From: an uncultured Marvinbryantia sp.
Lineage (GTDB): Bacteria > Bacillota > Clostridia > Lachnospirales > Lachnospiraceae
Assembly (NCBI GenBank): GCA_937915375.1
Contig: CALDMO010000033.1
Location: 1 to 64,000, forward strand
DNA: 64,000 bases
Direction: 5' to 3'
Part shown: positions 35,842-44,159 of the stretch, piece after piece
Layout of the letters: every line of letters starts with the position of its first letter
Numbering within the stretch: the stretch's first letter is position 1
Notes under the pieces: model-generated
Database searches by the model: none
What the model saw: only the letters and a program-made list of their open reading frames with translations
Told to the model about the DNA's origin: nothing
Made by a program: the position numbers and the translations under genes

Positions 35842-37164
35842 ATGCCCCAGAAAAATACTATTATCAAAGGTGCCATTCTCCTGACTGCAGCCGGTCTGAT
35901 CGGACGTGTAATCGGCTTTTTCTATAGAATATTCCTCTCACGCGCGATCGGTGCAGAGGGCGTCGGCATCTATCAGCTTATTTTTCCTCTTTATGCTCTC
36001 ACCTATTCCCTCACCTCGTCGGGTATCCAGACAGCAATTTCCCGCTATGTTGCAGCAAAAACCGCAGCCGGCGATCCGGGCGGTGCGCGCAGGATCTTTC
36101 AGATTGGGCTAAGCATTTCAACCGCCGCCTCTGTTTTCATCTCCTTCCTGCTGCTCTTTTTCTATCAGGAACTCGCCGTCTCCTTTGTCAAAGAACCCAG
36201 ATGCGGACAACTATTATATCTGCTTGCTTTTGTCGTTCCTTTTGGCTCCATCCATTCCTGTATTAATGGCTATTATTATGGAATCCGCCGTGCTGCCGTT
36301 CCGGCGATAACCGAAGTGATCGAACATCTCCTGCGCCTCGGCACGGTAATGCTGATATTTCAGATTCTTTCCGCAAAAGATATTGCCGTCACACCTGCTT
36401 TGGCAGTTTACGGCATGATTGTGGAAGAGATACTGGCTGCGCTGATTTCCGCCACTGCTCTGCTCTGGCATTTTCGCTCGCAGCCAAAAATCCCTGCCGC
36501 TCTTTACCGAAACAGCCGTTACGCTAGAGAATTGTTCTCTGTCTCCGTTCCCTTAACCATGAATCGGGTACTGATCAACATCTTTCAAAGTATGGAAGCG
36601 ATGCTGATCCCGCTGCAGCTGCGACTCACCGGCCTGGATCAGCATACTGTACTCAGCATATATGGCGTTCTGACCGGAATGGCCCTGCCGCTGATTCTTT
36701 TTCCGACTGCCCTGACCTCTTCCTTATGCACAATGATTCTTCCTGCCGTTTCCGAGGCCCAGGCCCGAAATGAAATCCACAGTATCCGTTCTGCCATCAA
36801 AAAAATTTCCTTCTTCTGTATTGGTTTTGGTCTGTTTTTCTGGCTGCTGTTTTTCTTTTTCGGAAACTTTATCTGTATGCTGCTCTTCCAAGATCGCATG
36901 GCCGGCTCGTTTGTCACAGTTATGGCCTGGATCTGTCCGGTCATGTACTTAAATCCGGCTCTTTTCGCCGTTTTAAATGGTCTTGGAAAAACGAAACTGG
37001 TCTTTCTCCACAATCTTGCGGGCGTACTTACACGTATCCTTTTTATCCTTCTTGCCATTCCTCATTTCGGTATCAACGGCTATCTAATGGGAATGGCAGT
37101 CACGCAGGCGCTGCTTTTCTTTCTTTCAACAAATGCAATCCGCCGTGTACTGCGCAGAGGATAG
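35842..37164 (+). CDS. Polysaccharide/lipid flippase, SpoVB/MurJ-like (MOP superfamily)
   Basis: A 440-residue membrane protein with about 12-14 segments. The start KGAILLTAAGLIGRVIGFFYRIFLSRAIG and GVGIYQLIFPLYALTYSLTSSGIQTAISR are the SpoVB-type pattern (key runs GLIGRVIGFFYR, GIYQLIFPLY). Such proteins flip lipid-linked cell-wall or spore-cortex precursors. Whether this is the sporulation SpoVB or a vegetative homologue cannot be decided. It is divergent from iscR, with AGGAG before the ATG, and a terminator follows. Confidence 0.85.
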   Translation: MPQKNTIIKGAILLTAAGLIGRVIGFFYRIFLSRAIGAEGVGIYQLIFPLYALTYSLTSSGIQTAISRYVAAKTAAGDPGGARRIFQIGLSISTAASVFISFLLLFFYQELAVSFVKEPRCGQLLYLLAFVVPFGSIHSCINGYYYGIRRAAVPAITEVIEHLLRLGTVMLIFQILSAKDIAVTPALAVYGMIVEEILAALISATALLWHFRSQPKIPAALYRNSRYARELFSVSVPLTMNRVLINIFQSMEAMLIPLQLRLTGLDQHTVLSIYGVLTGMALPLILFPTALTSSLCTMILPAVSEAQARNEIHSIRSAIKKISFFCIGFGLFFWLLFFFFGNFICMLLFQDRMAGSFVTVMAWICPVMYLNPALFAVLNGLGKTKLVFLHNLAGVLTRILFILLAIPHFGINGYLMGMAVTQALLFFLSTNAIRRVLRRG

Positions 37165-37192
37165 CTGTCAAAATCTACTGCGAATAAAAAAC

Positions 37193-37218
37193 GGCGCCAG
37201 ACATTTCTGTCTGACGCC
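37193..37218. terminator. Bidirectional terminator between the flippase and the cell-wall-binding gene
   Basis: The stem GGCGCCAGACA (37193-37203) / TGTCTGACGCC (37208-37218), with one mismatch, has T runs on both sides. Confidence 0.8.
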
Positions 37219-37231
37219 TGTATTGTATTTT

Positions 37232-37861
37232 TTATTTTGTTTTGCCCGGAACCCAACGTCCCTGCTTATCCACCCACTTGGAACCAACCCATTTATTTTT
37301 TGCCATAATGCCATTGCTGTAGAAATAATACCAGTAATATTTCCCTTCGCTGTCCTTAATGCATTTCCAGGTCTTTGTTGCATAGGTACCGTCCTGCTGA
37401 CGGTATTTATAGCCTTTTTTTGTTTTCTTAAACCCGTTTTTGACATCTTTTCTATAACCGGGAATCTCGCTGCCGTCCGCCCCATAATATTTGCCGTTCG
37501 GGGCTTCACCATCCACCAGCATCCGGCCATTCTTCTGAAGATAATGCCCGTTTTTAGTACGATTTTTAAACATACGGCCGTTTCTGTCAAAGTAATAATG
37601 ATATACCTTGCCGCCAGATCTGATCTTTTTCCAGCCGGTTGACATATAACCGTTCGCGTCAAAGTGATATGTATACGTTTTATTACCTTTCTTGATATTC
37701 TTAAAACAGCTCTTTACGTATTTCCCACCTGTCCTAGTTGTATAATAACGGTATTTTCCATTGTTCTGTCTGCGGAAACCTGCGTTCGCCTGCATCACAG
37801 GCAAAAGTACCATCAAACATAAAAGTACGGTAAGAACACCCGCCTTTTTCAATCTTTTCAT
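37232..37861 (-). CDS. Secreted protein built of cell-wall-binding repeats
   Basis: A 209-residue exported protein. The signal peptide is MKRLKKAGVLTVLLCLMVLLP and ends near QANA. The rest is a chain of aromatic/Gly/Lys repeats of the choline- or glucan-binding type (YTYHFDANGYMSTGWKKI; YHYYFDRNGRMFKNRT; YYWYYFYSNGIMAKNKW). No catalytic domain is present, so it is a pure wall-binding protein. I chose ATG 37861 with AAAGGAG upstream. The context of spore coat genes next door is suggestive but does not prove a spore role. Confidence 0.8.
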   Translation of the reverse strand: MKRLKKAGVLTVLLCLMVLLPVMQANAGFRRQNNGKYRYYTTRTGGKYVKSCFKNIKKGNKTYTYHFDANGYMSTGWKKIRSGGKVYHYYFDRNGRMFKNRTKNGHYLQKNGRMLVDGEAPNGKYYGADGSEIPGYRKDVKNGFKKTKKGYKYRQQDGTYATKTWKCIKDSEGKYYWYYFYSNGIMAKNKWVGSKWVDKQGRWVPGKTK

Positions 37862-37928
37862 CTTTTTCTCTCCTTTCAGCCTTACGCGTATCTGAAGATT
37901 CATTCTGTTTTATCTGCAAAATCAGTAT

Positions 37929-37964
37929 GGCACAATTTTCCTGAAAGTTCAAGAAAATTGTGCC
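37929..37964. repeat. Perfect 12-bp inverted repeat between the wall-binding and coat genes
   Basis: GGCACAATTTTC (37929-37940) pairs perfectly with GAAAATTGTGCC (37953-37964). No T run follows closely on either strand, so it may be a terminator without a tail or a protein site. Confidence 0.5.
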
Positions 37965-37975
37965 GTAAAAATTAC

Positions 37976-38224
37976 TTAGCCCTGTGAAAGAATACTTCTT
38001 ACATGCGCCACTTCTTCTGCTGTTGCTTTTGCTGCCGGCACATAATACTGTTTGCTTCTTGCAATCTGATAGATTTCCTCCTGAGACATTTCACACTGAT
38101 TGCGAATCTGTTTCAGCGTCTGTTTCAATTCTCTGTTTTCCGTCTGAGGAATCATTTCACCATAACGAACCAGCTCTCCGTTGATTCCTGCCAGAGTATC
38201 GGATACCATTGTCTTTTCATCCAT
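37976..38224 (-). CDS. CotF-like spore coat protein
   Basis: An 82-residue helical protein of the CotF-like coat family (DTLAGINGELVRYGEMIPQTENRELKQTLKQIRNQCE; key run LKQIRNQCEMSQEEIY), ending in a YYVPAAKA segment. The ATG has AGGAGGG upstream. It follows a second small coat-like gene by 12 bases, so the pair is probably one sporulation operon. Confidence 0.75.
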   Translation of the reverse strand: MDEKTMVSDTLAGINGELVRYGEMIPQTENRELKQTLKQIRNQCEMSQEEIYQIARSKQYYVPAAKATAEEVAHVRSILSQG

Positions 38225-38236
38225 GTCAATTCCCTC

Positions 38237-38422
38237 CTACTGTAAAAAGCTCATCAGCTGCTGTTTTGTTTCCATTGCGCTCTGCGCGGATTTCTGGAAA
38301 AACTGTTTTACTGTCGGGTCAGTTGCCTGTGATGCATATGCGGTCATTTTACAGTGAGTGGTAGAAAATCCGCCGATCAAATGACGAAGATTCTGCAAAT
38401 CAAGTTCAGATAATTCTGTCAT
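38237..38422 (-). CDS. Small CotF-like/spore-associated protein
   Basis: A 61-residue helical protein (MTELSELDLQNLRHLIGGF; FFQKSAQSAMETKQQLMSFL). Its length, helical pattern and position before the CotF-like gene are those of small clostridial coat partners. An AAAGGAGG ribosome binding site precedes the ATG. The function is inferred only from size and neighbour. Confidence 0.65.
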   Translation of the reverse strand: MTELSELDLQNLRHLIGGFSTTHCKMTAYASQATDPTVKQFFQKSAQSAMETKQQLMSFLQ

Positions 38423-38560
38423 AAAAAAATCCTCCTTTGCGTTTGTTTACACATTCATTCTGTCCGGTTTGTAGATTTTTATGTACAGAATTTCGTTTTT
38501 TATGAAAAATCCTCAAACGCTTTTTCGCATTATAGAAACAACGCCTTCTGTATTTAAAAA

Positions 38561-38586
38561 CAGGCAAATCACCAAGGATCTGCCTG
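38561..38586 (-). terminator. Terminator of glgA
   Basis: On the minus strand CAGGCAGATC / GATTTGCCTG (38561-38570 with 38577-38586), one G-T pair, followed by TTTTTAAA. Confidence 0.75.
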
Positions 38587-38616
38587 CCTTTCAATTCTTA
38601 TTTTATTTTCTGACGC

Positions 38617-40053
38617 TTACAGCCAATTATACATTTCCGCATACTTATCTGCGGATGCCTTCCATGAAAAATCAGCTGCCATCGCACGATCGATCAACTT
38701 GTTCCACTCACGCTTCTTATCTACATAAACCGAATGCGCATAGCGAATCGTATTGTACATCTCGTGAGCATTGTAATTTGTAAAACTGAAACCGGTTCCG
38801 GTACCCTCGAATTCATTATACGGAATAACGGTATCCTTCAGACCGCCAGTCTCACGTACAATCGGCAGCGTACCGTAGCGCAGACTCATCAACTGGCTCA
38901 GACCGCACGGTTCAAACAGTGACGGCATCAAGAACGCATCGCTTGCTGCGTAAATTTTGTGGGAAATTGCCTCGGAATAATAAATATTTGCCGAAACTTT
39001 ATCCGGATATTTCCACGCGAAATGACGGAACATATTTTCATATCGTTCTTCACCAGTACCAAGCACTACGATCTGCCAATCCTGCTGGCACATCTCTTCC
39101 ATCATATAATTGATCAGGTCAAAACCTTTTTGATCTGTCAGGCGCGAAACGATACCAAGCATAAAGGTCTTTTCGTTCTGCGCCAAGCCAAGTTCTTTCT
39201 GCAAAGCGATTTTATTTTTAACTTTTTCCTTGCGGAAATTCTTAATATTGTAATTTCTGTCAATCAGCGGGTCTGTCTCCGGATTCCATTCATTATAATC
39301 AAGACCGTTGACAATACCGCGCAGATCATGCGCACGCGCGCACAGCAATCCGTTCAGATTTTCTCCGTAAAACGGCGTTTTGATTTCTTCCGCATAGGTC
39401 GGACTCACCGTTGTCAACGCATCCGCGTAAACAAGACCGCCCTTTAAGTAATTGGCATCTCCGTAAGCCTCCAGTTTGTCTGGTGTAAAGAAATAATCCG
39501 GCAATCCTGTGATATTTTTGATCGTCTTCATATCCCATACGCCCTGAAACTTCAGGTTGTGGATCGTCATGATCGTCTTAATACCACGGAAGAACTCTCC
39601 CTCGCTGAATTTATCCTTCAAGAATACCGGAATCAATCCAGTCTGCCAGTCATGGCAATGAATGATATCCGGGCGGAAACCAATTACCGGAAGTGCTGAA
39701 AGCGCTGCCTTTGAGAAAAACGCGAACTTTTCAATGTCCTCATAAATATTGCCGTATGGCTTGAAACCGGAGAAATAATATTCGTTATCAATAAAATAAA
39801 ACTGAATCCCATCGTAAACCGTCTCCAGAACCCCCACATACTGACTACGCCAGCCGAGATCCATATAGAAATGCGTCACATAATTCAAACGGCTCTTCAG
39901 ATCCTCACGCATACATAAATATTTTGGAAGAATCACACGCACATCAAATTCTTCTTTATTCAGATATTTAGGCAGAGAGCCGACTACATCCGCCAGTCCG
40001 CCGGTCTTAATAAACGGAACCCCCTCCGATGCAACAAATAATACCTTCTTCAT
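38617..40053 (-). CDS. glgA: Glycogen synthase (ADP-glucose type)
   Basis: A 478-residue GT5 glycosyltransferase that extends alpha-1,4-glucan from ADP-glucose. The N-terminal KTGGLADVVGSLPK (16-29) binds ADP-glucose. HCHDWQTGLIPVFL and the C-terminal PSLFEPCGLSQLMSLRYG with RETGGLKDTV are the family motifs. No other glg genes are adjacent, though it lies just downstream of spo0A, and glucan storage is often linked to sporulation in clostridia. ATG 40053 follows GGGAGG. Confidence 0.95.
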   Translation of the reverse strand: MKKVLFVASEGVPFIKTGGLADVVGSLPKYLNKEEFDVRVILPKYLCMREDLKSRLNYVTHFYMDLGWRSQYVGVLETVYDGIQFYFIDNEYYFSGFKPYGNIYEDIEKFAFFSKAALSALPVIGFRPDIIHCHDWQTGLIPVFLKDKFSEGEFFRGIKTIMTIHNLKFQGVWDMKTIKNITGLPDYFFTPDKLEAYGDANYLKGGLVYADALTTVSPTYAEEIKTPFYGENLNGLLCARAHDLRGIVNGLDYNEWNPETDPLIDRNYNIKNFRKEKVKNKIALQKELGLAQNEKTFMLGIVSRLTDQKGFDLINYMMEEMCQQDWQIVVLGTGEERYENMFRHFAWKYPDKVSANIYYSEAISHKIYAASDAFLMPSLFEPCGLSQLMSLRYGTLPIVRETGGLKDTVIPYNEFEGTGTGFSFTNYNAHEMYNTIRYAHSVYVDKKREWNKLIDRAMAADFSWKASADKYAEMYNWL

Positions 40054-40142
40054 GTAGAACCTCCCTTAAAACTGTGATGTTTGCTATTAGTATAAATCAG
40101 TTTTCCTCTAAAAGCAATATAAAAAAGAGAAGTCCAAACCAC

Positions 40143-40940
40143 TTAACGGTTTTTATATTCCAGCCTTACTTTATCCGCGATCAGAGCAATAAATTCCGAG
40201 TTTGTCGGCTTTCCTTTTCCGCCGTTCACCGTATAGCCAAACAGTTCGTCAATCGTATCCATCTTGCCGCGGCTCCATGCCACTTCAATGGCATGGCGAA
40301 TCGCGCGTTCTACACGGCTCGGTGTTGTCTGATGCTTTTTCGCGATTGTCGGATAAAGGATTTTTGTAATTGAATTGAGCATTTCCATATCTGTCACAGA
40401 CATGATAATCGCGTCTCTCAAATACTGATATCCCTTGATATGAGCCGGCACACCGATCTCATGAATGATATTTGTCACATCTGTCTCCAGATTGCGCTCC
40501 ATGTATTCGTTTTTACTCTCATAAGCGTTAACCTTGCGTACCTCGGCAAAATTGCGTTCGCGCTCTTTGCGTGTATGACGAATCCGATTCAGCACCATTT
40601 CATTGTCAAACGGTTTCAGTATGTAATAATCCGCGCCCAGTTCAAACGCGTCTTCCGTAATTTTCTCCTGACCGACTGCTGTGATCACAATAAATGCCGG
40701 ACGTTTTTTCAAACTCGTATCATAATTGATCTTTTGCATCACACTAAGGCCGTCCACCTTCGGCATGATAATATCAAGCAGCACCACATCCGGTTCTTTC
40801 TGTCTGATAATGTTTACCAACTCCTGACCGTTTCCAGCTTTACCGACTACCTCCATATCTTTATCGCTGCTGACAATATTCTCCAACAGCTGCACCATTC
40901 TTTCATTGTCATCTGCAATTGCAACATGTAATTTTTCCAT
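40143..40940 (-). CDS. spo0A: Sporulation master regulator Spo0A
   Basis: A 265-residue response regulator. The receiver domain has Asp10-Asp11 (IADDNE), phosphorylation site Asp56 (VVLLDIIMP) and Lys109 (YYILKPF). The C-terminal Spo0A DNA-binding domain contains [18 protein letters not shown], with the recognition helix. Phospho-Spo0A switches on sporulation genes. The promoter region has two 0A-box-like sites, which supports autoregulation. The ATG at 40940 has GAGGAGAGG upstream. Confidence 0.97.
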   Translation of the reverse strand: MEKLHVAIADDNERMVQLLENIVSSDKDMEVVGKAGNGQELVNIIRQKEPDVVLLDIIMPKVDGLSVMQKINYDTSLKKRPAFIVITAVGQEKITEDAFELGADYYILKPFDNEMVLNRIRHTRKERERNFAEVRKVNAYESKNEYMERNLETDVTNIIHEIGVPAHIKGYQYLRDAIIMSVTDMEMLNSITKILYPTIAKKHQTTPSRVERAIRHAIEVAWSRGKMDTIDELFGYTVNGGKGKPTNSEFIALIADKVRLEYKNR

Positions 40941-40978
40941 CTTTCCATCCTCTCCTCTGTCTTTCAGTCACTGTTTCT

Positions 40979-41008
40979 ATTATAGCCGTTCCCTTTTGAC
41001 AGAATCAA
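40979..41008 (-). promoter_or_regulatory. Promoter of spo0A
   Basis: On the minus strand TTGATT (41003-41008) and TATAAT (40979-40984) have an 18-base spacer. Confidence 0.7.
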
Positions 41009-41027
41009 GGAATTTTCATCGTAAACA

Positions 41028-41044
41028 TTCGACACTATCCGACA
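41028..41044 (-). promoter_or_regulatory. Tandem 0A boxes upstream of spo0A
   Basis: On the minus strand TGTCGGA (41038-41044) and TGTCGAA (41028-41034; the exact 0A-box consensus) are spaced ten bases apart, one helical turn, about 20 bases upstream of the -35 box. Confidence 0.7.
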
Positions 41045-41054
41045 CTCGCAATCT

Positions 41055-41220
41055 CTAAACCTTCTTCAAAACTTTTGCCGGAACCCCTCCGACTACCGTA
41101 TAAAACGGCGGAAACAAGCAAAACGTATCGTCCACCTTTTTTCCAATGAGCCGCCCCATAATTTCACGAACTTTCCTCCGCATCATCACGAAATCCATTT
41201 ATGATATCCTGTACTGTCAT
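41055..41220 (-). pseudogene. Remnant of a NodL/maltose-acetyltransferase-like gene with an internal deletion
   Basis: A start codon overlaps the stop of the GTPase-nuclease gene (ATGA) and begins MTVQDIINGFRDDAEESS, then hits a stop. In a second frame the sequence reads REIMGRLIGKKVDDTFCLF, then PPFYT, joined directly to VVGGVPAKVLKKV and a stop at 41055. The first part is the N-terminus and the second the C-terminus of left-handed beta-helix acetyltransferases, so the whole hexapeptide-repeat middle (well over 100 residues) is missing. It is not functional. Confidence 0.7.
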
Positions 41221-43913
41221 CTGTGCTCTCCCTTCTCTTTTTTCTTTTCACTTTCTAAAGCCCCTAACACCTCATCGGACATCGCATCCGAAAGTTTCTG
41301 CCCGCTTTTCTTTTCCTTTTCAAGAAATCTTTCCCGGATTTCCGCACTGACCGCCTCTACTTCTTCCCTCAGCCCCAGCGCAGAAAGGCGCGCCGCTCCG
41401 GCTCCGAAAATAATCACCTGCTCCAACGCGTCTGAGGTCGCCACCGTTACATGATATTTTTTGCTGATCGCATGCGCTGTTTTCTCAATATACTGATCGG
41501 CTGTCTCCGCCTCTTTTGTATAAACCACATAAATATTATGGTACTTCTGAACGCTGCCCGTTCCTCCCGCTACCTTATAGGCATCAAATACTAAAATCAG
41601 CGTATTCTTTTTATACCCCTGATAATTACCCAGAATATCCTGCAGGCGATCTCTTGCCGATGCGATATTGATCTTCGCCAGCTCACGCAGATCCTCCCAG
41701 GCAAAAATAATGTTATATCCATCTACCAACAGATACTCATCCAGCTTTTCTTTCGGCTTATAGGATACCGCGCCGGACATGTGTTTTACCGATTCCATGC
41801 GGCTCTTTTTCCACCCCCGCCGCTCCTCTTTCCCGGCTCCGTAAGTACGGTTAAAAATTTCTTCCAGTTCATCATCCATCGCCGATCCTACAAAAACGGA
41901 ACTTTTGAACGGTTTCGTCTCCCGGATATCTTCCGGTTCAGAAACCTCCTCTTTTTCAGAAAGCTGCAATCCTTCAATATGCATATAATTGCGCACCTGA
42001 TTCCACGGCACCGGAAATCCTGCCCCATGCGCACAAAATACTGATCCGGTTGGATTTTCCGCATCCAGTTCCGAATCGTATCCAATATTCTCTACGACCT
42101 CCTGTTCATTGTGGCACGGCTCATAACCGCCCAACGTACAGAACAGCCTTCCCATACCACGCGTATAATCTGCCACCTCTCTCTGGTAATCACGCATCGT
42201 TGCGACAGGCGCACGTCCGGTCAAAACTGCCAGTTCTCCTTCCGTCTCCGGCCCGTCAAAGCTGCCCTGCATGCGCGTGATATCCGTCATAGCACGGCCG
42301 ATATTCTCCTGCGGTACCTCCAGGCGAAACTCATAAACCGGTTCCAAAAGCACACTCTCTGTACATTTCAGACCGTGCCGCACCGCACGGTAAGTTGCCT
42401 GACGGAAATCGCCTCCCTCTGTATGTTTTAAATGTGCGCGTCCATTAATCACTGTAATTTTCATATCAGTGATCGGAGATCCAGTCAACACACCTCTGTG
42501 CTGCTTTTCCTGCAGATTTGTCAGTATCAGCCGCTGCCAGTTGCGATCCAAAATATCCTCGCTGCAATCTGTTTCAAAAATGAGTCCACTGCCGCGCTCG
42601 CCCGGTTCCATAAGCAGATGCACCTCCGCATAATGTCTGAGCGGTTCAAAATGTCCGACTCCCTCCACCGGTTTTATAATCGTTTCCTTATAGGAAATAC
42701 TGCCCTGTCCAAACTCCACTTTCGTCTGGAAACGTTCCAGGATCAAACGGCGCAGCACCTCGATCTGCACATCCCCCATCACCTTCGCATGGATTTCCTG
42801 ACTGTCCTCATGCCAGACGATCTGCAGCATCGGATCTTCCTCCTCCAGCTGACGGAGTTTGCCCAACATCCCATGTATATCACATCCCTCCGGCAACTCG
42901 ATCCTATAGGAAAGTACCGGCTCCAGCACCGGGAGCGCTGACGCTTTCTCAACCCCCAGCCCTTCTCCGGCTTTTGTGTGCGCCAATCCGGTCACTGCGC
43001 AGATCTGCCCTGCCTTTACCTCCTGCACCGCCTGAAATCCAGATCCGGAATAAATACGAAGCTGATCGGTCTTTTCACTTTCTCGATCTTTTATCTGCAC
43101 CGGAGCTTTTACTTTCAGAGTGCCGCCTGTAATCTTCATATGTGTCAACCGATTTCCCTGCACATCTCTTGATATTTTAAAAATCTTTGCCCCAAATTCC
43201 TGCGGATACCGCGGACATTCCATATATTTTGCCAATCCGTCCAAAAATTCTGTCACACCCTGATTTTTTAAAGCCGATCCAAAAAAGCACGGAAACAGCT
43301 TACGTTCCCGGATCAGACGACGGATTTCTTCCCCGGAAACCTCCGCATGTTCCAGATACTGTTCCAGCGTGCGTTCCTCACAGATTGCCATATCCTCATA
43401 CAGTTCTTCCAATGGCTGCCCAAAGTCCAGACAATGTTCTGAAAGGCGATTTTGCAGTTCCGTCAAACGTTCTTCCCGGTTGACGCCGTTCAAGTCCATT
43501 TTATTGATAAACAAAAACGTCGGCACACGGTAACGCTGCAGCAGCTTCCACAAAGTCAGTACATGCCCCTGAATGCCATCACCGGCGCTGATAACCAGAA
43601 TCGCGTAATCCAGCACCTGCAGTGTACGTTCCATTTCTGCTGAAAAATCCACATGCCCCGGCGTATCCAGAAGCGTCACTTCTTTTTCACCCAAAGAAAA
43701 GAGCGCCTGCTTGGAAAAAATCGTAATGCCGCGCTCCTTCTCCAGTTCATATGTATCCAGAAAAGCATCTCCATGATCCACTCTTCCCTGAGATCGGATC
43801 GTCCCCTGTGTATACAAAATGCTTTCTGCCAGCGTCGTCTTTCCGGCGTCCACATGGGCCAGCACGCCGACGCAAATATATTTCTTTTGATTTTCAGGCT
43901 CTACTCTGCCCAT
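41217..43913 (-). CDS. TetM/EF-G-like translational GTPase fused to a YacP (Rae1)-type NYN ribonuclease
   Basis: An 898-residue fusion. Residues about 1-640 are an EF-G/TetM-like translation GTPase: G1 AHVDAGKTT (19-27), G2 region ERGITIFSKQ, G3 DTPGH, G4 NKMD, then domains II-V, ending GRLFCTLGGYEPC. The linker has the GSVFCAHGAGFPVPW run. Residues 728-898 are a YacP/Rae1 NYN domain with LLVDGYNIIFAW (Asp731), LVFDAYKV (Asp777), ETADQYIE (Asp806) and VATSDALEQ (Asp828). YacP of Bacillus (Rae1) is a ribosome-associated endoribonuclease that cuts mRNA in the A site. The domain IV loop (KHTEGGDFR) differs from the TetM YSPVSTPADFR loop, so tetracycline resistance is not indicated. It has its own promoter and leader ORF. 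Confidence 0.9.
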   Translation of the reverse strand: MGRVEPENQKKYICVGVLAHVDAGKTTLAESILYTQGTIRSQGRVDHGDAFLDTYELEKERGITIFSKQALFSLGEKEVTLLDTPGHVDFSAEMERTLQVLDYAILVISAGDGIQGHVLTLWKLLQRYRVPTFLFINKMDLNGVNREERLTELQNRLSEHCLDFGQPLEELYEDMAICEERTLEQYLEHAEVSGEEIRRLIRERKLFPCFFGSALKNQGVTEFLDGLAKYMECPRYPQEFGAKIFKISRDVQGNRLTHMKITGGTLKVKAPVQIKDRESEKTDQLRIYSGSGFQAVQEVKAGQICAVTGLAHTKAGEGLGVEKASALPVLEPVLSYRIELPEGCDIHGMLGKLRQLEEEDPMLQIVWHEDSQEIHAKVMGDVQIEVLRRLILERFQTKVEFGQGSISYKETIIKPVEGVGHFEPLRHYAEVHLLMEPGERGSGLIFETDCSEDILDRNWQRLILTNLQEKQHRGVLTGSPITDMKITVINGRAHLKHTEGGDFRQATYRAVRHGLKCTESVLLEPVYEFRLEVPQENIGRAMTDITRMQGSFDGPETEGELAVLTGRAPVATMRDYQREVADYTRGMGRLFCTLGGYEPCHNEQEVVENIGYDSELDAENPTGSVFCAHGAGFPVPWNQVRNYMHIEGLQLSEKEEVSEPEDIRETKPFKSSVFVGSAMDDELEEIFNRTYGAGKEERRGWKKSRMESVKHMSGAVSYKPKEKLDEYLLVDGYNIIFAWEDLRELAKINIASARDRLQDILGNYQGYKKNTLILVFDAYKVAGGTGSVQKYHNIYVVYTKEAETADQYIEKTAHAISKKYHVTVATSDALEQVIIFGAGAARLSALGLREEVEAVSAEIRERFLEKEKKSGQKLSDAMSDEVLGALESEKKKEKGEHR

Positions 43914-43948
43914 AAACTGCCTCCTAAAATCTCCGCCAAAATTTCCAT

Positions 43949-44020
43949 TTAACGTTTTTTATACAAAATAATCTCCGGTCTCTCACCATTGCAGCCATAT
44001 TTATATTGTTTTATCTGCAT
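43949..44020 (-). CDS. Leader ORF (23 codons) upstream of the GTPase-nuclease gene
   Basis: An ATG at 44020 follows AGGAAAG by five bases and lies about seven bases after the predicted transcription start. It encodes a basic 23-residue peptide beginning MQIKQYKYGCNGERPE and ending ILYKKR, with a stop at 43949, 35 bases before the main start. Position and size are those of regulatory leader peptides. Translation or ribosome stalling here could set expression of the main gene. I cannot tie it to a known peptide family. Confidence 0.5.
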   Translation of the reverse strand: MQIKQYKYGCNGERPEIILYKKR

Positions 44021-44033
44021 TTCTTTCCTGAAA

Positions 44034-44062
44034 ATTATATCATGAATGAGAGAAAATGTCAT
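44034..44062 (-). promoter_or_regulatory. Promoter of the GTPase-nuclease gene and its leader
   Basis: On the minus strand ATGACA (44057-44062) and TATAAT (44034-44039) have a 17-base spacer. Confidence 0.7.
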
Positions 44063-44110
44063 TTGCTTTCTTCTCTGTAGATTTTTCGAAAGATTCCGCA
44101 AACCAAACAA

Positions 44111-44131
44111 CTCCCCGGATATCCCGGGGAG
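44111..44131 (-). terminator. Terminator of the YtrA-type ABC operon
   Basis: The 8-bp GC stem CTCCCCGG (44111-44118) / CCGGGGAG (44124-44131) lies after the permease stop, with a T-rich minus-strand tail. Confidence 0.65.
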
Positions 44132-44159
44132 CCGCCGACGCTGCCAATCTACTGTCTTT

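Noticed and set aside
41217..43913. Tetracycline resistance gene tet(M)-like
   Set aside because: The GTPase core is TetM-like, but the domain IV loop that displaces tetracycline is not the TetM type, and the protein carries a nuclease domain. Calling it a resistance gene would be misleading.
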